A stretch of DNA of 48,940 nucleotides from Eubacterium sp. An11. Lineage in GTDB: Bacteria; Bacillota; Clostridia; Lachnospirales; Lachnospiraceae. The notes beneath the pieces were generated by a model. It was not told the DNA's origin and did not search any database. It saw nothing but the letters and a program-made list of their open reading frames with translations. The position numbers and the translations under genes were made by a program. Numbering within the stretch: the first letter of the stretch is position 1; every line of letters starts with the position of its first letter. The DNA lies in NCBI RefSeq assembly GCF_002161065.1, contig NZ_NFLV01000026.1:1-48940 (forward strand), written 5' to 3'. Below are positions 40,042 to 47,926 of the stretch, piece after piece.

Positions 40042-40311
40042 ATGAGGGGATTTTCCTTTGCCCCGACAGGCGGGATCAGCGGCAGGCTATATGCACACTG
40101 GCTAAAGCTGTCTAATATGAATATTATCAATGGCCTGATTGAGAAAGGGTTCATACAGACACAAACCGGACGGCATATTGCACTTCACCCAATGATACAG
40201 GAAATTACTGTTAACGAAACAACTCCATCTGTAGAGAACGTATTCCCGTACATGGAGAAATACCACTATACAGCCGGAATGGAATTACTCATCAGTAAAT
40301 TACATTATTAA
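40042..40311 (+). pseudogene. Fragment of an NB-ARC/TPR (AfsR-like) regulator
   Basis: The 89 residues include NIINGLIEKGFIQTQTGRHI and ALHPMIQEITVNETTPSVEN, typical of the segment linking the NB-ARC ATPase and TPR repeats in large Clostridial signal proteins. The ATPase and the rest of the TPR array are missing. Confidence 0.55.
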
Positions 40312-40700
40312 AGGATAAAACTTCCGGTTCTGAATCAGACCGGGCGCTGCTCCTAGATTATCAGGCATCCTCCGCCAGAGAATGGATTTCTATGATCACA
40401 CCGGTTTTGAAGAAATACAAAGCTATTACAAAGGCGATTCGGACAAAGCCGTTAGAAAAGGAATCTCTTCAGTCACAGAAAAAGAAATATGACAACTTAT
40501 CTGATCAGCTGACAGAGATCAGGTTTATCAGAAGTTATATGCCACGATGGGACAGAGATTCGATGCCTCCCTGTTTCATGAATCTGTCAGTGATATAGAT
40601 GACCGGCTTGGTGAAAATCTGGAAACTTTCTATGAACAGGCTTATCAAAAGCGTGCTTTATGGAAAATGGAACTCAGAAAAAACAGCCTGTCCAACTGAA
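40312..40700 (+). other. Degenerate coding remnants
   Basis: Short frames without continuity, e.g. YQKLYATMGQRFDASLFHES and DDRLGENLETFYEQAYQKRA in one frame and ITPVLKKYKAITKAIRTKPL in another. They share coding-like composition but cannot be joined without frameshifts. Not identified. Confidence 0.4.
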
Positions 40701-40719
40701 GAAAAAAGTGCATGATCAT

Positions 40720-40760
40720 AAATGGTAACAGGCGGCACTAAGTACCGCCTGTTACCATTT
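40720..40760. terminator. Strong terminator at the end of the beta-glucoside operon
   Basis: A perfect 16-bp stem AAATGGTAACAGGCGG (40720-40735) pairs with 40745-40760 around a 9-base loop. It lies 66 bases past the bglA stop and is the operon's natural end. Confidence 0.9.
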
Positions 40761-40825
40761 AGTTAGACTTTTATCGAGGGCTTACACCTGTCTAGCAGCC
40801 CTGTCAGGAATAAAGCTTCTGTTCT

Positions 40826-42286
40826 CTACTCCTCTTCAAAGATCTCTTTCCCGTTTGTCTCAATGACTTTTTTGTACCAGTAGAAGCTGTCCTTTTTGAA
40901 GCGCTCAAGTGTGCCTCCCTCCTCTTCTTCCCGGTCCACATAAATGAAGCCATATCGCTTCTGATATCCGTTCAGCCAGCTCAGAAGGTCGGTGAAGGAC
41001 CAGGTGCAATAGGCCAGTACCTGGCAGCCCTCTTCCACAGCTTCTCCCAGCGCCTTGATATGCTCCTTCAGGTAGCAGATCCTGTACTCGTCATGTATCT
41101 GACCGTCCTCAGTCTTTTTGTCAAACGCTCCCAGTCCGTTCTCAGAGATGACTATGGGCAGCGCATAGCGGCTTGTAATCTCTCTACAACAGAACTGAAG
41201 TCCCGAAGGATCGATACTCCAGTCCCAGTCTGTGGTCATCAGATACGGATTGGCCGGATTTTTGTAAATCCCCGGCATCCCCAGCTCCTGGGCAGAGCCC
41301 TTAATACCGGTCGTGTTCATCGTCCCATAGGGAGTGGCTCCGTCCATGGGATTGTACTCGCACACACAACTCTGGTAATAGTTCACACCCATAAACGTGA
41401 TTTGTGATGCCGCCTGTCTGAGAATCTCCTCGTCTCCATCAGCCATGTCCGGTGCAATCTTTTTTTTCTTCAAATATGTCATCGCTGCAACAGGATAGCG
41501 CCCGTATGCATAGACATCCATCCACCAGTAGTTTTTCAGATCATCGTAGTTGGCTTTTGCCATAGCGTTGATAGGCCTGCAGTCCAGGGCATAGGAGGGG
41601 GTGTAGGCAAAGCTTGCCCCTATCTGTCCCTTCCCTCCCATCTGCCGGTAAGCCAACACCGCCTTTGCATGAGCCATAAACGCATGATGATTGACCTGGT
41701 AAAACATCTTCTGGTTATCAAATTTACCCGGCGGATGCTGGGCTGTCAGCCATCCCAGCGAAGTAAATATATTCTGCTCGTTCAGAGTGATCCAATACTT
41801 TACCTTGCCGTCAAACCTAGAAAACAGCGTTTTTGCATAATGTACATAATCATCGATGATGCGGGGGCTCTCCCACCCCTGATACTCATCGACAAGGGCC
41901 TGGGGCAGATCCCAGTGGTAAATGGTCACCATGGGCTCTATGTTGTATTTCAGGCACTCGTCAATGATATTCTGGTAAAAGGCTATTCCCTCCTCGTTGA
42001 CCTCCCCAGTCCCCTCAGGGAAGATCCTGGCCCAGGAGACAGAAAAGCGGTATGTATTCAGCCCCATCTCTGCCATCAGTGCGATATCTTCTTTGTACCT
42101 GTGATAGTGATCCACTGCCACATCCCCTGTAGTGGCTTTGTAAGTCTTGCCCGGAATGCGCACAAACGCATCCCAGTTCGTCATCCCTTTTCCGCCTTCT
42201 TTCCATCCGCCTTCAATCTGATATGCGGCAGAAGCACTTCCCCAGAGAAATCCCTCCGGAAATCCTGCTGCTCTCATCTGTTCCAT
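40826..42286 (-). CDS. bglA: 6-phospho-beta-glucosidase (GH1)
   Basis: A 486-residue cytosolic enzyme that hydrolyses phosphorylated beta-glucosides (cellobiose-, arbutin- or salicin-6-P) delivered by the PTS protein upstream. GH1 marks: N-terminal FPEGFLWGSASAAYQIEG, acid/base Glu170 (WITLNEQ, NEQ rather than the common NEP), nucleophile Glu382 (ISENGLG) and LLSWLNGYQKRYGFIYVDRE at the end, where the latter contributes to phosphate recognition in phospho-specific members. Ribosome site AAGGAGGAAG. Last gene of the bglG-bglF-bglA operon. Confidence 0.95.
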   Translation of the reverse strand: MEQMRAAGFPEGFLWGSASAAYQIEGGWKEGGKGMTNWDAFVRIPGKTYKATTGDVAVDHYHRYKEDIALMAEMGLNTYRFSVSWARIFPEGTGEVNEEGIAFYQNIIDECLKYNIEPMVTIYHWDLPQALVDEYQGWESPRIIDDYVHYAKTLFSRFDGKVKYWITLNEQNIFTSLGWLTAQHPPGKFDNQKMFYQVNHHAFMAHAKAVLAYRQMGGKGQIGASFAYTPSYALDCRPINAMAKANYDDLKNYWWMDVYAYGRYPVAAMTYLKKKKIAPDMADGDEEILRQAASQITFMGVNYYQSCVCEYNPMDGATPYGTMNTTGIKGSAQELGMPGIYKNPANPYLMTTDWDWSIDPSGLQFCCREITSRYALPIVISENGLGAFDKKTEDGQIHDEYRICYLKEHIKALGEAVEEGCQVLAYCTWSFTDLLSWLNGYQKRYGFIYVDREEEEGGTLERFKKDSFYWYKKVIETNGKEIFEEE

Positions 42287-42310
42287 GTCTCTTCCTCCTT
42301 TTATTTTCGA

Positions 42311-44206
42311 TTAACGTACTATCAGTATATCATCCAGCTCCTTCACCGGTCCGGAGGCGGTGGAAGAAACATCCGCAAATGCATCCATGTTGGATACAAT
42401 AACCGGAGTCGTAATGTCATATCCCGCCTTCACAATCTCATCTTTGTCAAACTCCAGAATAACTTCTCCCTTCTTAACTGTATCTCCGGAAGCCTTTTTC
42501 GGATGGAAATATTTTCCTTCCAGATTTACCGTGTCCATACCTACATGTATCAGTAATTCCACACCATCCTTGCTGGTCATTCCGACTGCATGACCGGTCT
42601 CAAACATTATATCTATTTTTCCGTCAAATGGGGCTGCCACTTCTCCCTTCTCCGGGATGACAGCGGCGCCTTTTCCCAGAATTCCCTGTGAAAATGTAGC
42701 GTCCTTCACCTGCTCCAGCGGGATGCACTCTCCCTGGATAGGGCTCGAAATACGGATTTCTCTTCCCTCCGGAAGGGGAGCGACTGCAGGCTTGGCTTCT
42801 TCTTCCAGAATATCCTCATCGTCCTCGTCCACAATGTCTTCAAAACCGATCAACATAGTAGCGATAAATGCCACAATGATTGTTATGACAATGGTAAGGG
42901 CTGCTATCAAAAGGCTGGCCGCTCTGTCCTCCTCCACATACTGAACAATCGTCACGATTGCCGGTGTTGCGATACCAAAGCATTTCATCTGGAAAAATCC
43001 ACCGAAGAGTCCACCTGCGACAGCTCCGATGCAGGCTCCCAGCATTGGCCTTTTCAGTCTCAATGTCACACCGTAGAGAGCGGGCTCTGTAATACCTGCC
43101 ACAAGTGCGGAGAATGCGGAGGAGCCTGCCACCTGTTTAAAATCTTTATTTTTGCTCTTTACGGATACGGCAAGAGAAGCAGCACCCTGCGCCATGTTGG
43201 AGCAGAGCTCACCGATACAGATAAAGTTCTCATACCCGGTTGTAGCAATCATACCAAGCTTTATCGGGGTAAATGCATGGTGCATGCCAGCCATGACAAC
43301 AAACGGATAAATACCGGCCACCAGTCCGATAGCGATAAAACCGAGCTGGTCATGGATAAAGTATACGACATCTGACAGGATATTGCCGAGGATTGCCCCC
43401 AGAGGTCCCAGTACGATCAGAGCAATCGGTGCCTCGATCAGCACCACCAGCATGGGGCGCAAAAAGTTCTTGGTCACCACGGGCGTAATCTTATCTGCCA
43501 GCTTCTCCACATACTTTAGGGACCATACTGCCAGGATGATCGGGATGACCGAGTAGGAATAGGAAGCATAGGTAACCGGAATAAAGCCGAGGAATTTTAC
43601 CACCTCCCCTGCCTCATTTGCATTGCTCATCAGAGAAATAAAATTAGGATGGAGCATGATAAGCGCAATGCTGGCCGCATAGTACATATTTGTCCCGAAT
43701 TTCTTTGATGCAGAAATGGCAATCAAAACAGGCATAAAGAAAAAAGCTCCGTCTCCCATAACGCTTAACAGGTTATAGGTATTCCCTTCTGTATCAAGCA
43801 CACCTATCATGGGCAGTAGCGTCAAAAGCACCTTGATCATGGCTGCGCCGATGATTGCTGGAATAACCGGCGCCATAATGCCGGAAATCGTATCCATCAG
43901 CATAGAGACGATTCCCTTCTTTTCCTGCTTCTGTGGTGCTTTCTTCGGAGCCTCGTTTGAGAAGTTGCCAAGCTTATTCAGCTCTGCAAAGACATTGGCC
44001 ACGTCATTTCCTATGATGATCTGGTACTGTCCTGCCTTCTTCATCACTCCCATAACACCTTTTGTCTTTTTCACTGCCTCGTCGTCCACAATGGACTCGT
44101 CTTTCAGCGTGAATCTTAGCCTGGTCATACAATGTACAAGGCTGATTACATTTTCTTTTCCTCCTACACGCTGCAGGATTTTCTTTGCAACATTTGCGTA
44201 ATCCAT
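42311..44206 (-). CDS. bglF: PTS beta-glucoside-specific EIIBCA component
   Basis: A 631-residue fused PTS transporter. EIIB at residues 1-85 with phosphocysteine Cys26 (VHCMTRLRFTLKD), EIIC membrane domain about 105-450 (motif VAGIYPFVVMAGMHHAFTPI, GAASLAVSVKSKNKD), EIIA about 490-631 with active His554 (ELLIHVGMDTVNLEG). It imports and phosphorylates beta-glucosides using PEP. Order B-C-A matches BglF/BglP. Transcript continues 24 bases into bglA. Expressed only if the antiterminator suppresses the RAT/terminator upstream. Confidence 0.96.
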   Translation of the reverse strand: MDYANVAKKILQRVGGKENVISLVHCMTRLRFTLKDESIVDDEAVKKTKGVMGVMKKAGQYQIIIGNDVANVFAELNKLGNFSNEAPKKAPQKQEKKGIVSMLMDTISGIMAPVIPAIIGAAMIKVLLTLLPMIGVLDTEGNTYNLLSVMGDGAFFFMPVLIAISASKKFGTNMYYAASIALIMLHPNFISLMSNANEAGEVVKFLGFIPVTYASYSYSVIPIILAVWSLKYVEKLADKITPVVTKNFLRPMLVVLIEAPIALIVLGPLGAILGNILSDVVYFIHDQLGFIAIGLVAGIYPFVVMAGMHHAFTPIKLGMIATTGYENFICIGELCSNMAQGAASLAVSVKSKNKDFKQVAGSSAFSALVAGITEPALYGVTLRLKRPMLGACIGAVAGGLFGGFFQMKCFGIATPAIVTIVQYVEEDRAASLLIAALTIVITIIVAFIATMLIGFEDIVDEDDEDILEEEAKPAVAPLPEGREIRISSPIQGECIPLEQVKDATFSQGILGKGAAVIPEKGEVAAPFDGKIDIMFETGHAVGMTSKDGVELLIHVGMDTVNLEGKYFHPKKASGDTVKKGEVILEFDKDEIVKAGYDITTPVIVSNMDAFADVSSTASGPVKELDDILIVR

Positions 44207-44252
44207 ATCTTCACCTCATTAGAATTAATATATGTATCCCGGAAGTATCCGG

Positions 44253-44341
44253 AAAAAGAAAGACCTAGCCTTAAAGAGCACATTTTCCCGGGAAATGTAC
44301 CCTTCAGGGCCAGGTCTTGCTTAACTGAATAATAACAAACC
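44253..44341 (-). promoter_or_regulatory. RAT antiterminator site and terminator between bglG and bglF
   Basis: Minus strand: RAT-like sequence (44310-44341) starting GGTTTGTTATTATTCAGTTA and ending GCAAGACCTGG, overlapping the 5' arm of a terminator whose other arm GGCTAGGTCTT is followed by TCTTTTT (about 44253-44270). Overlap of the two hairpins is the LicT/BglG switch. Confidence 0.85.
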
Positions 44342-44347
44342 TGCGAA

Positions 44348-45187
44348 CTAGCGATGCTGTTCGTCCAGTATTCTCTTTATATGAATCAGCAGATACAGCT
44401 CCTCATCTATGCTGATCCGGTATCCGTACTGCTTTTCAATGAACCGGGCCACCTTTTCCACCCCCGTATAGGCATGCCCGTTTTGTGCCACCATTGCCTG
44501 GTATATCTCCCCCATGCTGTCTTGATAGACCTCACCGTCCAGGACTCTGGCTGAGAAAAATTTTAAATGCGTCAGAAACCTCTGATAGGACACAGAATCC
44601 TCGTCAAATTCAATCCTGAAATGTATTTTTACAATCTTGATAATGGCATTAATTAGCTCTGTCATCTTCTGCACATCTGAAACCTCGCTGCTCTCAAGCT
44701 CTGAGGATATAATGTGCATGGCGATAAATCCCGCCTCGTCTTCTCCCAGATCAATATCTGTCATCTTCCGTATCCACTCAATGGCCTCCTTGGCCACCCT
44801 GTATTCCTGTGGATAAAATTTTCGAATTTCGTGTCGCATCAGATTCTTAAGGCTGATTCCGCTCTGGTATCTCTCCACAGCGGAATTGATGTGATCAGTC
44901 AATGTCACATAGAGGGTATCTCTCACCTTCAGTCCTGCTTCTCTAGAAGCATTGACTACCTTGCCGGCAATCTCCAGATATTTCTCCGAGATTTCTCTCA
45001 CCACCTGCTGGAGCCTGTAATTATCCTCCGCACTCTTCAGACAATAAATCTTCTCCACGCGGGACTTGTCCAGCTCTTCGCCCTTTTTCTTTTTAAAACC
45101 AATCCCAGCGCCGGTAATGATAATTTCCTGGCTGCACGAATCCATCGATACAACTGCATTTGTATTCAGAACTCTGATGATTTTCAC
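44348..45187 (-). CDS. bglG: BglG/LicT family transcriptional antiterminator
   Basis: A 279-residue RNA-binding regulator. N-terminal CAT domain (1-55: KIIRVLNTNAVVSMDSCSQE, IIITGAGIGFKKKKGEELD) and two PRD domains. PRD1 includes the phosphorylated region LTDHINSAVERYQSGI, PRD2 contains ARFIEKQYGYRISIDEELYL then LIHIKRIL. PTS phosphorylation controls it: without sugar EIIB-P inactivates PRD1, with sugar it binds RAT RNA. GTG start after GGAGGGGG. Autogenous RAT upstream. Confidence 0.95.
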   Translation of the reverse strand: MKIIRVLNTNAVVSMDSCSQEIIITGAGIGFKKKKGEELDKSRVEKIYCLKSAEDNYRLQQVVREISEKYLEIAGKVVNASREAGLKVRDTLYVTLTDHINSAVERYQSGISLKNLMRHEIRKFYPQEYRVAKEAIEWIRKMTDIDLGEDEAGFIAMHIISSELESSEVSDVQKMTELINAIIKIVKIHFRIEFDEDSVSYQRFLTHLKFFSARVLDGEVYQDSMGEIYQAMVAQNGHAYTGVEKVARFIEKQYGYRISIDEELYLLIHIKRILDEQHR

Positions 45188-45231
45188 CTGTTCCTACCCC
45201 CTCCAGCAAGCATCCAAAACGGCTTTACAAT

Positions 45232-45307
45232 AAAAAAACTGCCCATAATACTATTATCCCAATCAGTATTATAAACAGTCTTGCTTACCATCACGTAATA
45301 ACAAACT
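45232..45307 (-). promoter_or_regulatory. RAT antiterminator site and terminator upstream of bglG
   Basis: RAT-like AGTTTGTTATTACG...GCAAGACTG (45276-45307, minus). The terminator stem ACTG...ATAATACT with AGTATTAT...CAGT (45238-45279) ends in seven U residues (45232-45238). The two structures overlap at the shared GACTG. Confidence 0.85.
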
Positions 45308-45321
45308 TAATTTATGCGTAT

Positions 45322-45350
45322 ATATTAACAGTTCTCAGTTCATTTGTCCA
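45322..45350 (-). promoter_or_regulatory. Promoter of the beta-glucoside operon
   Basis: TGGACA (45345-45350) and TAATAT (45322-45327), 17-base spacer, minus strand, just ahead of the first RAT. No cre site was identified with confidence. Confidence 0.65.
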
Positions 45351-45703
45351 TAGCTATATTTATTTTCATCATATATCATAATTCCTTCTTTGATTTTTAT
45401 GCAATATTACCAAAATTATTTTCTCCGCTTCAGACAACATGTGGCGCTATACCGCTCATCTCAATTCCATAAAATGTATGGATCTTCACTATGTCAGTAC
45501 AGAAATTCGTCCAAGAATACGGACGAAATTTGTTGATGAAAGAGTCTTTTTGACCTATGTTAATTTCACTTTTTGAAAGTTGTCCATACTTTGCTTTTAT
45601 ATACATATGTGTCTATATTACCGTTTACTCATTTGATACTATATGATATAATAGTTTATATTATATATCATATAATGAAGCGAAACGCAATGAAAGAAAA
45701 TGA
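45351..45703. other. Gap before the recombinase
   Basis: No gene seen. It contains a hairpin AAATTCGTCC/GGACGAAATTT (about 45504-45533) and an AT inverted repeat, ATATGATATAATA (45641-45653) with TATTATATATCATAT (45659-45673), ending 30 bases before the recombinase frame. No remnants of the missing catalytic domain are visible. Confidence 0.4.
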
Positions 45704-46900
45704 GTGGAACGTGAAACTATAGCTGAGCGTATCCGGGATAATATGCACGAACTGGCAAAAACCGGACGGTGGCTTGGAGGCACAACTCCCACTGGATATT
45801 CTTCTGAATCAGTCCAGAAGGTCACCACAGACGGAAAGGCAAAGAAAGCCTGCAAATTGAAACTGATACCGGAAGAGGCAGAGATTATCAAATTGATCTT
45901 CGATCTATATATTGAATATGACTCATTGACAGCCCCAGAATCGGAATTAATGAAACTGGGGATCAAAACAAAGAATAATAAACACTTCACCCGTTTTTCC
46001 ATAAAATCCATTTTACAGAATCCAGTCTATATGACCGCAGATGAAACCGCCTACAATTACCTTGTAAAAGAAAATACAGATCTGAACTCTGATAAGAAAG
46101 ATTTTGATGATATCTATGCCATTATGGCATATAATCGTACCCGTCAAGAAAAAGGAAAGGCAGTCACCTATCTTCCGCCCGATAAGTGGATCGTAGCAGT
46201 ATGCCTGCATCCGGGGATTATTCCAAGCAAGATATGGATTTCCGTCCAGGATTCCCTCAACCGGAATAAAAGTAAAGCCTACCGTAAACCCCGAAATAAT
46301 AAAGCATTACTCACCGGCTTGTTATACTGTACCTGCGGTAACCGTATGTACCCGAAGATCAGCAAACAGAAAACTGCGAATGGTAAACCGATCTATATTT
46401 ATGTATGCAAGCTGAAAGAACGCAGCAAACGCACGCTTTGCAACAGCAAAAATGCCAATGGAAATACCCTGGATGTGGCTGTTATCGAGCAAATCAAACT
46501 GCTTGAGGATGACAAAGGCTCTTTTATCGATCAGCTGGAGCAAAGCAGGAAATTCTATACCAGGAACCGGGTAGCCTATGAAGACCAGATTGCTTCTATG
46601 CAGAAAAATAAATCCGATATTGATGTTATGCGTCAGTTATTATCAGTTTTCAAAGACAGTATTGATGAAATGACCGTGGAACAGAAACGCTCTGCAATCC
46701 GTACTCTGGTCCGTAAAGTCGTGTGGGACGGCGTCAAAGCTCATATTATCTTATTTGGCGCACAGGATGATGACATTGAGTATCCGCCGCTCTCCCAGTT
46801 CAGCAATGAAACAAACGCTGCGGAGGATGACGATATCCTCACAAAAACCCATCGGGGAGAAGATATCAAAAGGGACTTTACAGTCAATAGATTAATATAA
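45704..46900 (+). pseudogene. Large serine recombinase lacking its catalytic domain
   Basis: The 398 residues begin exactly at the helix ending the resolvase domain (MERETIAERIRDNMHELAKT) and continue through the recombinase domain (GRWLGGTTPTGYSSES, SIKSILQNPVYM), zinc ribbon (LYCTCGNRMYPKIS ... YVCKLKERSKRTLCNS) and coiled coil. The 130-150-residue N-terminal domain with the nucleophilic Ser is gone and a TGA immediately precedes the frame. It cannot catalyse recombination; it is the relic of an integrated element. Confidence 0.8.
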
Positions 46901-46931
46901 AATTGTTGTTTCCCTCTCCAAACCGCATTTC

Positions 46932-47294
46932 TTACTCTTTCTTTTTGGTGTATGCAATGTATTTTTGTCCCCACTCCTGCAGCGCCTCCATTACGGGATG
47001 AAATTCTTTCCCCAGCGCTGTTAAAGAATACTCGACTTTCACAGGGACAGAGTCATACTGCTTTCGCTCCACCAATTCGTTTTCGATGAGTTTTTTCAGT
47101 TGAACCGACAGGGTGGCATGGGTCATTTTGGGCATGAGGCGCTGAAGCTCATTGAAACGAACAGGACCGTCCTCCAGATAATGCAGGATCAAAACCGCCC
47201 ATTTTCCTGAAATCAGACTCTGGGCCGTGGCGTAAGGACATTTTCCAAACCTCTCTTCGATGGTTGTATCCGTTTCAATTAATCGCTTCATCAT
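46932..47294 (-). CDS. HxlR family transcriptional regulator
   Basis: A 120-residue winged-helix protein: CPYATAQSLISGKWAVLILH, LEDGPVRFNELQRLMPKMTH, LVERKQYDSVPVKVEYSLTA. Cys19 is in the position used by redox- or aldehyde-sensing HxlR members. It precedes a flavin-binding gene in the same direction, and a 17-bp tandem repeat lies at its promoter. Confidence 0.92.
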   Translation of the reverse strand: MMKRLIETDTTIEERFGKCPYATAQSLISGKWAVLILHYLEDGPVRFNELQRLMPKMTHATLSVQLKKLIENELVERKQYDSVPVKVEYSLTALGKEFHPVMEALQEWGQKYIAYTKKKE

Positions 47295-47301
47295 TATTAC
47301 C

Positions 47302-47335
47302 TCTTAATTATTATCTGTTCTTAATTATTATCTGT
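47302..47335. repeat. Two perfect tandem copies of a 17-bp sequence
   Basis: TCTTAATTATTATCTGT occurs at 47302-47318 and again at 47319-47335. It lies 8 bases upstream of the HxlR start, so it overlaps the promoter or ribosome site and could be the HxlR operator. Confidence 0.7.
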
Positions 47336-47377
47336 TAAGTATCTCTTCTTAAATTAACGCTTCCTAACTGTTGTCTC

Positions 47378-47779
47378 TTATACATCAAATTCTTCTTTCA
47401 GATCCAGCATGCCGCGAATCTCCACATGGCCGTTTTCCAGATAAAACATACCCATTTCCCAGCCATTCTTGTCATACAAACTCATGATCTGCGGCATTGC
47501 TTCTCGTACCTTCTCTAAAAGGTTCTCGTCTTTTACGATTTTCACAACGCCGTCGTAACGCATAAATTCCTGACCGGATACTGCCAGCACTTCCACCTTC
47601 GGATTTTTTGTGAGCTGGGAATATACATTTTTAAATGTTCCGCATCCAAAGTAGAGGCGGTCTCCATCCAGTAAATGAAATCCGAAAGGGCGTCCTTTTG
47701 GCTGATCACCATCTGTGGTCAGAAAATAAAATGTCTTTGCATCATCTAAAAACTTGTTTACTTTTTCAATATTAGTCAT
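47378..47779 (-). CDS. Pyridoxamine 5'-phosphate oxidase-like flavin protein
   Basis: A 133-residue split-barrel flavoprotein: NKFLDDAKTFYFLTTDGDQP, KGRPFGFHLLDGDRLYFGCG, YSQLTKNPKVEVLAVSG. It is a PNPOx-like, FMN- or F420-type family member common in Clostridia; some reduce nitro compounds, others only bind flavin. It has AAGGAGG upstream and an HxlR regulator gene follows downstream, a frequent pairing for aldehyde or nitro stress. Confidence 0.85.
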   Translation of the reverse strand: MTNIEKVNKFLDDAKTFYFLTTDGDQPKGRPFGFHLLDGDRLYFGCGTFKNVYSQLTKNPKVEVLAVSGQEFMRYDGVVKIVKDENLLEKVREAMPQIMSLYDKNGWEMGMFYLENGHVEIRGMLDLKEEFDV

Positions 47780-47926
47780 TTGCGTATCCTCCTTAAATAT
47801 AAGTCACTTTTTTGAACCGCTTTAATTATATGACCAATATTAAAATCCCACAAGTACGATTATTTTTGATACCTGGTATCATAAAGGATACCTTGGCTAT
47901 CGCATGGCATTACCGTCATGCAGCCT

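Noticed and set aside
41669-42556. Open frame of about 295 codons on the plus strand opposite bglA and bglF
   Set aside because: Shadow of two well-identified genes.
47860-47926. Terminator-like palindromes GATACCTGGTATC and GGTATC...GATACC
   Set aside because: Short stems with no U-run; direction unclear, so not listed as a feature.
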